64,000 bases of DNA from Luteimonas deserti (GTDB taxonomy: Bacteria; Pseudomonadota; Gammaproteobacteria; Xanthomonadales; Xanthomonadaceae), in contig NZ_JACCJZ010000020.1 in NCBI RefSeq assembly GCF_013425765.1, forward strand, positions 372,001-436,000. The letters are read 5' to 3'. Shown here one piece after another: positions 1 to 7,913 of the stretch. Below the pieces are notes generated by a model. The model had not been told where the DNA came from. It saw only the letters and a program-made list of their open reading frames with translations, and ran no database searches. A program made the translations under genes and the position numbers. Within the stretch, counting starts at the first letter, position 1. Each line of letters begins with the position of its first letter.

Positions 1-405
1 GAACGACTCGATGTGCACGTCGGATGCGCCGAGCCGTGCTGCTTCGGCGATCACACCATTGATCAGGCGGATGATCGGCGCGTCGCCCTGGCGCTCGAGC
101 AGGTCTGCGGTGGTCGGAATGTCCTCGACCAGCGAGTCCAGCGTGCCGTGCAGTTGGAGTTCCTCCACGCCGGCGGCCCCGCCCAGCCCGACGTCGGCGT
201 AGATCTCCGAGAGGCGACGGTCGAAGGCGGCGGCCTGCAGGGTGTCCACGCGCAGTGGACGCCCCAGTGCGCGACGCACTTCGAGCAGGGCCTGCGGATC
301 GCCTCCTTCGCGCAGCGCGACATGCGCCTGCTCGCCGGCATCGAGCAGCAGCACGCCGTGGCGTTTGGCGAAGGCGTAGCTCAGCGTCGGCGCCTGTGCC
401 TCCAT
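1..405 (-). CDS. gspE: Type II secretion assembly ATPase GspE (N-terminal part, cut by window edge)
   Basis: Cytoplasmic hexameric ATPase that drives pseudopilus assembly of the type II secretion system. Only the first 135 codons lie in the window; the Walker A/B domain is beyond base 1. Near residues 110-135 the translation contains QGDAPIIRLINGVI and then ASDVHIESF, the conserved stretch leading into the N2 domain of GspE/PilB ATPases. The ATG shares four bases with the gspD TGA (ATGA), so translation is probably coupled. The order gspC-gspD-gspE fits the Xcs-type cluster of Xanthomonas rather than Xps, where E comes first and D last. The family call is firm; the Xcs assignment is inference. 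Confidence 0.93.
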   Translation of the reverse strand, partial: MEAQAPTLSYAFAKRHGVLLLDAGEQAHVALREGGDPQALLEVRRALGRPLRVDTLQAAAFDRRLSEIYADVGLGGAAGVEELQLHGTLDSLVEDIPTTADLLERQGDAPIIRLINGVIAEAARLGASDVHIESF

Positions 406-2453
406 CAGGAGCCCGGCACCGGGTTCACCGGCTCGGCGACGGGCGCGGTCTGCGGCGGCACGACCGGTGCGTCCGCACGCAGGTAGTCGCGCACCAGCGC
501 GTCCAGCTCGACCAGCGCCGCCGGGTCACCGCGCAGGCCGGTGTCGCGCAGGTAGCCGTAGCGCTGCGCGGTGTGGCGCTGGGCGTCGCCGGCGTTGCGG
601 ATCACCGTGGGCCGGAGGAAGACCATCAGGTTGGTCTTGCTCTGCAGGCGCGCGTTGCTGCGGAACAGGGCGCCCAGCACCGGGACGTCGCCCAGCAGTG
701 GCACGCGGTCGGCGCGCAGGCTGCTGCTCTGGTCGAGCAGGCCGCCGATGGCGATGATCGCGCCGTCGTCGACCACCACACGGTTCTCGATCTCGCGCTT
801 GTTGAGTACCAGTTCGTCGCTGCGGCTGCTCACCGTGCCGTTGACCGACGACACCTCCTGCTTGATGTGCAGGGTGACGCCGCCACCGGCATTGATCTGC
901 GGCTTGACCGCCAGGCGGATGCCGACATCCTTGCGGTCGATGGTGCGGAAGGGGTTGTCGTTGTTGCCGCTGAGCACCTCGCCCGTGGTGATCGGCACTT
1001 CCTGGCCCACCAGGATGTAGGCCTCCTCGTTGTCCAGGGTGAGGATCGACGGCGTCGACAGCAGGCTGGACGCATTGTCGCTCTTGACCGCGTTGATGAT
1101 GATTCCGAACAGCCCGTTGTCGCCCCCCCCGCCGATGCCGAGCAGGCCGCCGCTCAGACCGAGCAGCGACTGCGCGGCCGCCTGCCGTGCGGCGTCCACC
1201 ACGCTGTCGCTGCTGTCCGGGTTGCGGTTCTGCCAGCGCTGGGCGAGCGCGCCGCCGGCCAGCGGAACGATGCCCGGCTCGGCACTGGCGAACTGGGTCA
1301 CGCCGATCGGGTTCCCGTCGCGGCCGGCGAGGATCAGCTGGGCACCCAGCCGCTTGGCGGCCTCGTCGGACACCTCCACCACCAGGGCCTCCACCAGCAC
1401 CTGTTCGCGGCGCACGTCGAGCTGGCGGATCACGTCGAGCAGCGTGCGCTGGGTGCTCGGGTCGGCATGGATGACGAGCGAATTCGAGCCGGGATAGCGC
1501 ACGATGACCGGGCGCTTGCCGCCGGCCGGCGAGATGATCTGCAGGGTCTCGGCATCGCCGGTGGCCGTTGCAGCGGCGCCCGCAGGCGCGGCGCCAGGGC
1601 TCGACGCCTCCGGTGTCTGCCCGATCAGCTGCTGCAGCACGGGCAGCAACTGTTCGGCGCTGGCGTGCTGCAGCTTCACCACGGCGACGTCGCTGCTGCG
1701 CTCGGCGCGCGCATCCAGTTCCATCGCCATGCGCGACACCCGCTGCACCGTCGTCGGATTGCCGCGGACCACCAGCGAGTTGCTGCTCTCCACCGGCAGC
1801 ACCGACAGCGCGCCGTCGTTGGCGCCCGAGATGCCGTAGAGATCCACCAGGGTCGCGGCGAGTTCGCGCGCCGACGTATTGCGCAGGCTCACGGTGTCGA
1901 TGCTGGCGCTGTCCTGATCGATCTGCGAGACGAGGCCGCGGATGCGCCGCAGGTTGTCGACGTAATCGGCCACCAGCAGGCTGTTGCCGTGTGGAAGTGC
2001 CATCACCACGCCGCCGCGCCCGACCAGGGGTTTGAGCGTTTCCGCCGCGGCCCGGGCATCCATGCGCTGCAGCGGGAACACGCTGGTGGCATAGCCCAGC
2101 GGGGAGCCGGGCTGTTGCGCGGCGACGTCGTCGGGGACCACACGATAGGTCGCCGTGCCGGCGGGAACCGCGATCAGGCCGTTGCTGCGCAGCACCGTCA
2201 GCAGCACGCCGATGAGGTCCTCGTCGGTCATCGGACGGTCGCGGCTGATGTTGACCGTGCCCTGGACGCGCGGGTCGACGATGAAGGTGGTGCTGGTGGC
2301 ACGCGCCACATCCTGGATGAACGCGGTGAGCTCGACGTTCTGCATGCGCAGCGCCGGTGCGTCGGTCTGGGTCTGTGCGGACAGCGGATGCAGCGGGCAG
2401 GCCAGCGCCAGGGCGCAGGCGAGCAGGAGGCGGGGCGGGGCGCGTCGAGTCAT
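405..2453 (-). CDS. gspD: Type II secretion outer-membrane secretin GspD
   Basis: Forms the multimeric outer-membrane channel of the type II secretion system. The 682-residue product starts with a signal peptide (MTRRAPPRLLLACALALAC, cleavage near LSAQ). N0-N3 periplasmic repeats follow, for example LVVRGNPTTVQRV near residue 225. The C-terminal secretin domain contains VEALVVEVSDEAAKRLG and the secretin signature VPLLGDVPVLGALF. The ATG at 2453 overlaps the gspC stop by four bases. A longer open frame runs upstream to 3260, but that part is the shadow of gspC. The end is a Pro/Val-rich tail. Length is normal for the family. Confidence 0.96.
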   Translation of the reverse strand: MTRRAPPRLLLACALALACPLHPLSAQTQTDAPALRMQNVELTAFIQDVARATSTTFIVDPRVQGTVNISRDRPMTDEDLIGVLLTVLRSNGLIAVPAGTATYRVVPDDVAAQQPGSPLGYATSVFPLQRMDARAAAETLKPLVGRGGVVMALPHGNSLLVADYVDNLRRIRGLVSQIDQDSASIDTVSLRNTSARELAATLVDLYGISGANDGALSVLPVESSNSLVVRGNPTTVQRVSRMAMELDARAERSSDVAVVKLQHASAEQLLPVLQQLIGQTPEASSPGAAPAGAAATATGDAETLQIISPAGGKRPVIVRYPGSNSLVIHADPSTQRTLLDVIRQLDVRREQVLVEALVVEVSDEAAKRLGAQLILAGRDGNPIGVTQFASAEPGIVPLAGGALAQRWQNRNPDSSDSVVDAARQAAAQSLLGLSGGLLGIGGGGDNGLFGIIINAVKSDNASSLLSTPSILTLDNEEAYILVGQEVPITTGEVLSGNNDNPFRTIDRKDVGIRLAVKPQINAGGGVTLHIKQEVSSVNGTVSSRSDELVLNKREIENRVVVDDGAIIAIGGLLDQSSSLRADRVPLLGDVPVLGALFRSNARLQSKTNLMVFLRPTVIRNAGDAQRHTAQRYGYLRDTGLRGDPAALVELDALVRDYLRADAPVVPPQTAPVAEPVNPVPGS

Positions 2454-3226
2454 GGCGAGGCCCGTCCGAGGTCCAGGGTGCGGGTCTGCCCGTCCCGCTC
2501 GAAGGTCACGACGGCCTGCGGATTGGCCTTCAGCTCGCCTGCGAGCTCGGCGATCACCGAAGGCGACAGGACCTGGCCGTTGACGCTCAGCAACACGTCG
2601 CCGGGCTGCAGACCGGCCGCGCGCAGCAGCACCTCGCTGTTGCCGCGCGGAAGCAGGGTGTAGCCGGTGATCCGGCCGTTCTCGTTGCGCGGCTGGAGAC
2701 CGGCGTCGAGCAGGCGGGCCGGGTCGACACTCGCCGGCGCCGCGATGGCCGCGGCGGGCAGGGCGGAGACCGGAGCGGGCACCGCCGACGCAGGGGTCGG
2801 GGCGGCTGCGTTTCCGGGCAGCTCGAGCCGCTGGCCGTTGTCGAGTTCGACGTGATCGGCGCGTACCGCGGCCAGCACCAGACCCGGCGCGAGCACATCG
2901 CCCACGCGGTAGACGGCCTGCGGCCCCTGCTCGTGGGCGAGGATGGCCGTTCCCGTCCCCGCGACGCCGGTACGCAGTCCGAACAGGCGCCACCCGCTGG
3001 CCGTCGCGGCAGCGGGCGCAGTGCCGCCGAAGAACGGATCCTGTCCGGCCAGGGTCGGAACCTGGGCCGGAAGCCCATACACCAGCGGTGTGCCGGCAAC
3101 GCTCTGCGGCGCCAGCATCCACCAGCCGAAGCGGACGAGCTGGGCCAACAACAGCAGCCACAGGGCGGTTTCGGCCAGGGTGGGCCAATGCCGGAACGAA
3201 GCGCTGGACGCTTGCACAGTGAGCAC
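2450..3226 (-). CDS. gspC: Type II secretion inner-membrane protein GspC with PDZ domain
   Basis: Inner-membrane component that links the GspL/M platform to the secretin. The product has 258 residues: a short cytoplasmic start, one membrane segment at about residues 17-38 (ETALWLLLLAQLVRFGWWML), a periplasmic homology region (GWRLFGLRTG, then AVYRVGD), an Ala/Pro linker, and a C-terminal PDZ domain (LLRAAGLQPGDVLLSVNG). The start is a GTG with no clear Shine-Dalgarno; a second GTG lies three codons later. It is the first gene of the gspCDE operon. A terminator for the upstream receptor gene and a Pho-box-like repeat lie before it, so it may have its own promoter. Confidence 0.92.
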   Translation of the reverse strand: MLTVQASSASFRHWPTLAETALWLLLLAQLVRFGWWMLAPQSVAGTPLVYGLPAQVPTLAGQDPFFGGTAPAAATASGWRLFGLRTGVAGTGTAILAHEQGPQAVYRVGDVLAPGLVLAAVRADHVELDNGQRLELPGNAAAPTPASAVPAPVSALPAAAIAAPASVDPARLLDAGLQPRNENGRITGYTLLPRGNSEVLLRAAGLQPGDVLLSVNGQVLSPSVIAELAGELKANPQAVVTFERDGQTRTLDLGRASP

Positions 3227-3262
3227 GGAGGAAAGCCGGGAGGCGGGTTGCCGATCGCACGC

Positions 3263-3296
3263 AGCATGCGTCAGAAATGTGACATTCCCGTGTCGA
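3263..3296 (-). promoter_or_regulatory. Weak PhoB-box-like direct repeat before gspC
   Basis: On the minus strand, TCGACAC and ATGTCAC stand 11 bases apart (3290-3296 and 3279-3285). Against CTGTCAT-N4-CTGTCAT they match 8 of 14 positions. Ten bases further lies CATGCT (3263-3268), a poor -10 at the spacing used by E. coli phoA. The site lies between the receptor terminator and gspC, about 40 bases before the GTG. By itself it is weak; it gains weight only from the better box before the lipoprotein gene of the same locus. Confidence 0.35.
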
Positions 3297-3317
3297 CTGG
3301 CCCGCCCTGCAAACGCG

Positions 3318-3345
3318 AAAAACCCGGCTCGAAGGCCGGGTTTTT
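3318..3345 (-). terminator. Rho-independent terminator of the TonB receptor gene
   Basis: Perfect 11-base inverted repeat AAAAACCCGGC ... GCCGGGTTTTT with a six-base loop. It lies just past the receptor stop codon and before gspC. Because the arms end in A and T runs it can work in either direction; only the minus strand carries a gene running into it. It separates the receptor transcript from the gspCDE operon. Confidence 0.85.
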
Positions 3346-3366
3346 CAGTTTCATGACGCCTGCGGG

Positions 3367-6060
3367 TCAGAACGCGAAGCTGAGCGAGACATCCCAGCTG
3401 ATGCCCGGCTTGTAGGTGTACAGATCGATCCGTTCGCCACCGCGCTCCTGGTACTCCTCGTGCTTGGTGTTGAGCAGATTGCGGGCGCTGAAGCTCAGTG
3501 ACGGCTTGACCGTGTTCCAGCCGAAGCTGCCCAGGTCCAGGCCCTTGCGCAGCACGAAGTCGAGCGAGACGCCCGGGTCTTCGATGTAGTCGGGCTGGCC
3601 CGCGCGCCCGCGCACACTGATCCGGTCGCTGACGTAGTTCGCGATCAGCGTCGCCCGGAAGTCGGCGCTGTCGTTCTCCACGCCGAACTGCACGTTGCCG
3701 ATGTGGTCGCTCTGGCCCTGCATCCTGCTGCCGTCGCTGACGAAGCTGCGGGCATCCTGCGGCACGCCGTTGAAGCCCGGGGGAATCACCGTATCCCCTT
3801 CGGCGGCATTCACCTCCGACGACGTCCAGGTGTAATTGGTGGCGAAGTACAGGCGGCCATCCCCGAGGAGCCGGAACTCGGGGGCGAAGTACTTCTTGAA
3901 CTCCAGCTCCACGCCGTACAGGGTGGCCTCGGGCGCGTTGAGGAAGCCCTGGTACAGCTGGTTGCCGCCGAAGTCACCGATCACCGCTTCGACCGGATTG
4001 TCGATCGTCTTGTAGAACAGGCCCGAGGTGAAGTACTCGCCCGCGTTGAAGAACCACTCGTACCGCAGGTCGAGGTTGGTCAGCCGGCTGTCGACCAGGA
4101 ACGGATTGCCGAAGAACAGGCGGTTGTTGTCCGGGTCGGTGTACTGCTGGGGGGCCAGCTCGCGGAACTGCGGACGGGCGATGGTCTTGCTTGCACCGAA
4201 GCGGATCTGCTGGTTGTCGGCGAAGTTCCAGGTGACCGTCGCTGCCGGCAGCAGGTAGTCGTTGAGCAGGGGCGCGGCGGCGAAGACACCTCCGACGCGC
4301 TCGCCGGTGAAGATGTTCAGCGGGTGCACCGCCTGGGTGGCGTCCTCGTAGCGAACGCCGACCGTCGCGCGCCACGCGGGTGCGATCTCGCCTTCCAGCT
4401 GCAGGTAGGCCGCCCGGGTCTTGAGCGTGCCGTCGTAGGCGGACTCGCCGTTGTTGTTGGGCGTGGTCTCGGTCAGCGTCAGGAGGCCGTTCTGGAAGTT
4501 GTAGTCCGAGAACAGGTAATCGATGCGCTGCACCTGGTTGAAGACGGGAAGTGCGCCGGCGATCGTGTCGAAGCGGAACGTGCGCAGCACCGCCGCACGG
4601 TCGTTGTCCGAGTACGCGATGCCTGCGCTCAGGGTCAGTTCGCGTTCGACCGGCAGGCGCCAGTCGAGATCGATGCCGCCGCTGGCGACCTCGTCGTCCA
4701 CCGCGCCGAACCGCACCGAATTGCTGCCGCTGCCGTGGGTCCACGTGCCGTTGACGAGTGCGTAGCGCACATCGGTCTCATACGGCGTCATGCGGCGGGC
4801 ACGCGAATAGCCCAGGCGCCAGCCGAGTTTCAGGTCCTGGTACTCGCCGAAGCTGCTCTTGCCCGCCAGCTGGTTGTTGATCAGCTGGCGCTCCAGCCAC
4901 AAGGTGCCGTCCTCGCGGATGTCGACGCCGACGTTGAAGTTGAATCCGTCGCGGCTGCGGGTTTCCTTGACCGTGTCGTGCACGTACAGCGTGTTCCACG
5001 ACACCGAGTGGTTCTCGCTCTCGAGGCCGAGACCGAAGAGGCCGTTGACCCGGGCGCTCATGCGCGTCGTGGCGAAATCGTAGTCCCGGTAGAGTTCCAC
5101 GCCACCGCCGGTGAACGCGCCGTCCTGCTGCAGCCCGGTACGCGTGCGCCAGTCGTTGTCGAAGCTGGCGACGCCGATCACGCCGAGCCGGACGCCGTCG
5201 GCGATCTCGAATGCCGTGCCGGCACTCGCGCCGAAGTTGACGTCGGGATCGATGCGGCGCTTCTCCTGCACCACGAACAGATTGGGATTGTTCAAGGCGC
5301 TGCCGAACGCGGCCAACCATTCGCGGCTGTAGTTCGCGCTGGTCAGCGGCTGGCGGCTGTTGACGATCTCCTCGGGCAGGTCACGGCGACCGCTGTCGTA
5401 GCCCCACCAGTCGCGCTTGCTGCCGTAGTAGGTGAGACCGGGCGAGCGCGTGGTGACCGAGTTGCCGCCGAAGCCGATCTCGAGCTTGAGAAAGGGGGTG
5501 TCGGGCACCGTCAGACCCTGCAGGTCGATGACGCCACCACCGAACTCGCCGGGATATCTGACCGAATAGGTCTTCTGTACGGTCACACCGGCCAGGGCCT
5601 CGGCCGGGAACAGGTCCAATGGCACCACACGCTGCAGGGGTTCCGGCGAGGGCAGTGGCGAGCCGTTGAACAGCGCGCTGGAATATCGCTCGCCCAGGCC
5701 GCGCACGTAGACGTACTTGTCGCCCACCACGCTCAGGCCACTCACACGGGTCAGCGCCGCCGCGGCCGTGCTGTCGCCGGTCCGCTCGAAATCCTCGCGG
5801 GTGACGAAGCTGGCCACCTCGGCGGTATTGGCCATCGGCTCGGGAATGTATTCACCGCGGACGGTCACCGCGCCGAGTTCGGATGTCTGTTGCGGCGTGG
5901 CCGCGGCGTCGGCCGGCACGAGGTCCGCCCCGGATTGCTGGGCCTGGACGGGCATCGCCAGTGCCGCGCCGACGGCCAGATAGATGCCGCTGCGCGCGAT
6001 TCGGCCGCGGCGCGCCTGCGGCATGCGTGGTGGGGAAGGTCGGGTGTTGGAAGACGTCAT
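3367..6060 (-). CDS. TonB-dependent outer-membrane receptor next to T2SS genes
   Basis: Predicted outer-membrane active transporter energised by TonB/ExbBD; substrate unknown. From the ATG at 6060 the product has 897 residues: a signal peptide with an Arg-rich start and hydrophobic core (IYLAVGAALAMPVQA), a plug domain (ELGAVTVRGEYIPEP, VYVRGLGERYSSALFNG, GEFGGGVIDLQG), a 22-strand barrel region, and a C-terminal aromatic residue (SLSFAF). An in-frame ATG 17 codons upstream (6111) would lengthen the signal peptide and is less likely. It follows the lipoprotein gene with a hairpin between them. Receptors adjoining T2SS genes and a surface lipoprotein gene are known from Caulobacter, where the lipoprotein responds to phosphate starvation. 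A link to phosphorus uptake here is inference. Confidence 0.9.
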   Translation of the reverse strand: MTSSNTRPSPPRMPQARRGRIARSGIYLAVGAALAMPVQAQQSGADLVPADAAATPQQTSELGAVTVRGEYIPEPMANTAEVASFVTREDFERTGDSTAAAALTRVSGLSVVGDKYVYVRGLGERYSSALFNGSPLPSPEPLQRVVPLDLFPAEALAGVTVQKTYSVRYPGEFGGGVIDLQGLTVPDTPFLKLEIGFGGNSVTTRSPGLTYYGSKRDWWGYDSGRRDLPEEIVNSRQPLTSANYSREWLAAFGSALNNPNLFVVQEKRRIDPDVNFGASAGTAFEIADGVRLGVIGVASFDNDWRTRTGLQQDGAFTGGGVELYRDYDFATTRMSARVNGLFGLGLESENHSVSWNTLYVHDTVKETRSRDGFNFNVGVDIREDGTLWLERQLINNQLAGKSSFGEYQDLKLGWRLGYSRARRMTPYETDVRYALVNGTWTHGSGSNSVRFGAVDDEVASGGIDLDWRLPVERELTLSAGIAYSDNDRAAVLRTFRFDTIAGALPVFNQVQRIDYLFSDYNFQNGLLTLTETTPNNNGESAYDGTLKTRAAYLQLEGEIAPAWRATVGVRYEDATQAVHPLNIFTGERVGGVFAAAPLLNDYLLPAATVTWNFADNQQIRFGASKTIARPQFRELAPQQYTDPDNNRLFFGNPFLVDSRLTNLDLRYEWFFNAGEYFTSGLFYKTIDNPVEAVIGDFGGNQLYQGFLNAPEATLYGVELEFKKYFAPEFRLLGDGRLYFATNYTWTSSEVNAAEGDTVIPPGFNGVPQDARSFVSDGSRMQGQSDHIGNVQFGVENDSADFRATLIANYVSDRISVRGRAGQPDYIEDPGVSLDFVLRKGLDLGSFGWNTVKPSLSFSARNLLNTKHEEYQERGGERIDLYTYKPGISWDVSLSFAF

Positions 6061-6111
6061 GAACGTAGGCCTTGGCTGTCTTTTGCAGGCATGTGGAGAG
6101 CTCGCACGCAA

Positions 6112-6138
6112 GATGCGGCGGCTTTGGGCCGCCGCATC
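6112..6138 (-). other. Strong hairpin between lipoprotein and receptor genes
   Basis: Perfect 11-base stem GATGCGGCGGC / GCCGCCGCATC around a five-base loop, about 30 bases past the lipoprotein stop. No T run follows on the minus strand, so it is more likely a partial terminator or an RNA-processing/stability stem than a full intrinsic terminator. It would let the lipoprotein mRNA accumulate above the receptor mRNA. Confidence 0.6.
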
Positions 6139-6166
6139 CTGTGCACTCGGGTGAAGCGTGGGCCGA

Positions 6167-7669
6167 TCAGTTCAGGCCGACGGTCCAGCCTTCCCACCAG
6201 GCGCCGGTGGCGTCCGCCGCACCGATCGAGGCCGGGTTCTGGAAGAAGTTGATGCCTGTGTACGCGCCGAAGGCGCCCGTCCTGATGTCGCGGACCGGCG
6301 TCACCACCACGGCGTTCTCGTTCACGCCGTTGCGGTAGGCCGTGGTGAGCGTCGACGGACCGAACACGGTGCGATCCTTCGGTGCCGCGTTGACGATGGT
6401 CGTCGTATCGGCGTTCCTGTCGCGCTTGTCGCAGGTGAAGTGGTTCGACAGGATGGCGATCGTGACGCCGGTGGTGAGGTCGAAACAGACATCGGCCTGC
6501 TTCTGGTTCGGGCCCGCCGGCGCGGTCACGAAGACGCTGTTCCAGATGGAGGCATTCGTGCTCTGGTTGACCTTGACCAGAGAATCCAGGGTCGGGTCGG
6601 TGGTGAAGACGGTGAAGTTGGACACCTTCGGCGTCGAGGTCGGGGTCCGGTTGAGTGCCGACCATTCGAAGATCGAGCCGGAGTCTGCCGTGCCCTTCAC
6701 CGACGGGGTCTTGCGCACGACCAGGCCGTACTGCACGCCGCCGCTCCAGCCCCAGTCGGTGTCGAGCGAGTCGTCGTCGGCCTCGGTGATGACGACGTGG
6801 CTCATGTTGACGGTGCCACCGAAGATCTCGATGCCGTCGTCGCCGCTGTAGTGCGACTGGAAGTAGCTGATCTTGGTGCCGTTGCCGACGCCCACCAGGG
6901 TGAGGGACTGCAGTTCGTTGCCGGGCGCGAGTTCGAAGCCCGAGTAGCGGACCTGCACGTAGCGCAGCTCGCCGCTGCTGTCGGTCGGGTCGTTGCCGCC
7001 ACCGAAGGCGTTGCTGGTGCCCTCGACCGCCCCTTGACAGGCCGCGGTGCCCGCCGTCGCTCCGCCGATGCAGTTGTTGATCGGCGCGCGGCCCATCAGC
7101 ACCAGGCCGGCCCAGTCGAACTTGCGGCCGTTGCCTTCGAGGTCCGCCAGCGACGTGAACACGATCGGGGCGTCACGCGTGCCCAGTGCGAAGATCTGCG
7201 AACCGCGCTGGACCAGCATCACGTCCGGGCCGTTGCGCCCGAACAGGGTCACGCCCGGCTCGATGGAGAGCCGGCCGCGGCGCGACGCGTCGTTGACGGT
7301 CGAGTCGCCCAGCTGGTCCTGGCCGACGTTGACCTGGCCCTGGATCTGGTAGGCCACGCCGTCGATCTTGCGCAGGATCAGATCGCCGAGGATGGTCGAG
7401 GGCAGGCGGCACGCGCGCAGCGTGTTGTTGACGATGGTGCCCTGGTTGACCGTGCCCTCCGGACAGGACGCAGCAGGGCCGGCGGTCGGCGGCGGGCTGG
7501 TCGGAGGCGGCGTGGTCGGCGGCGGGGTCGTCGGCGGCGGTGCCGTGACCGGCGGATTGGCGGGAATGCCCGGCGAAACCACTTCGTCGGCGCCGCCGCC
7601 GCAGCCGGCGAGCGCGAGGGCCGCGCCGAACGTCATCAGCAGGGTCTTGGTGTTGGTGCGAACAGACAT
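6167..7669 (-). CDS. Outer-membrane/surface lipoprotein with Pro/Thr linker (ElpS-like context)
   Basis: Exported lipoprotein of 500 residues; molecular function unknown. The signal peptide ends in a lipobox (ALALAGC, Cys near residue 23) followed by a Gly stretch. A tether of repeated PPPTT/PPPTS units (about residues 40-65) follows, then a large Gly/Asn/Val-rich region with the periodic look of a parallel beta-helix (GDDGIEIFGGTVNMSHVVI). It contains a few Cys pairs and ends in WTVGLN. It is first in a lipoprotein-receptor-gspCDE series and has a good Pho-box candidate upstream. In Caulobacter, the phosphate-starvation lipoprotein ElpS is encoded beside the T2SS genes and released in a T2SS-dependent way; shared context suggests a similar role. 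Homology was not tested. Confidence 0.85.
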   Translation of the reverse strand: MSVRTNTKTLLMTFGAALALAGCGGGADEVVSPGIPANPPVTAPPPTTPPPTTPPPTSPPPTAGPAASCPEGTVNQGTIVNNTLRACRLPSTILGDLILRKIDGVAYQIQGQVNVGQDQLGDSTVNDASRRGRLSIEPGVTLFGRNGPDVMLVQRGSQIFALGTRDAPIVFTSLADLEGNGRKFDWAGLVLMGRAPINNCIGGATAGTAACQGAVEGTSNAFGGGNDPTDSSGELRYVQVRYSGFELAPGNELQSLTLVGVGNGTKISYFQSHYSGDDGIEIFGGTVNMSHVVITEADDDSLDTDWGWSGGVQYGLVVRKTPSVKGTADSGSIFEWSALNRTPTSTPKVSNFTVFTTDPTLDSLVKVNQSTNASIWNSVFVTAPAGPNQKQADVCFDLTTGVTIAILSNHFTCDKRDRNADTTTIVNAAPKDRTVFGPSTLTTAYRNGVNENAVVVTPVRDIRTGAFGAYTGINFFQNPASIGAADATGAWWEGWTVGLN

Positions 7670-7737
7670 CGTGAGGAATCTCCGATCGAAGGATGCAGGG
7701 ACGGGGCGCGTGACGAGGAGTGACGCTCTGGCTGAAC

Positions 7738-7771
7738 TGTTTAGTCAGGTTCGGTGACAGGCCGATGACCG
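7738..7771 (-). promoter_or_regulatory. Candidate Pho box and -10 for the surface lipoprotein
   Basis: On the minus strand CGGTCAT-CGGC-CTGTCAC (7771-7754) gives two heptamers 11 bases apart, matching 12 of 14 positions of the PhoB half-site CTGTCAT. A third, weaker repeat CCTGACT follows at the same period. Ten bases after the second repeat lies TAAACA (7738-7743), the spacing from PhoB box to -10 seen at E. coli phoA. Predicted transcription would begin near 7730, some 60 bases before the lipoprotein ATG, which has GGAGA upstream. Confidence 0.6.
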
Positions 7772-7901
7772 CCGTCACCACGACGGGCGCAGCCATGCCG
7801 CAGCCCCGCCGTGACTGGGCGCAAGGTTCGGGTGCGTATGTGTCAGGCATATGTTGGAAATGCGACGGCCCGACGCGCTTGCGACCGTCATATGCCGCAT
7901 C

Positions 7902-7907
7902 GACAAT
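7902..7907 (+). promoter_or_regulatory. -10-like hexamer directly before the oxygenase gene
   Basis: GACAAT ends six bases before the ATG at 7914, and no Shine-Dalgarno is present. Transcription from it would start at or next to the ATG. The -35 region is not recognisable. Confidence 0.4.
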
Positions 7908-7913
7908 CGCTGC

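Noticed and set aside
255-6252. Very long plus-strand frames (for example 255-2663 and 3703-6252) opposite the secretion and receptor genes
   Set aside because: They are His/Gln/Arg/Asp-rich mirror frames of GC-rich genes, without family motifs; the minus-strand products are clearly real.
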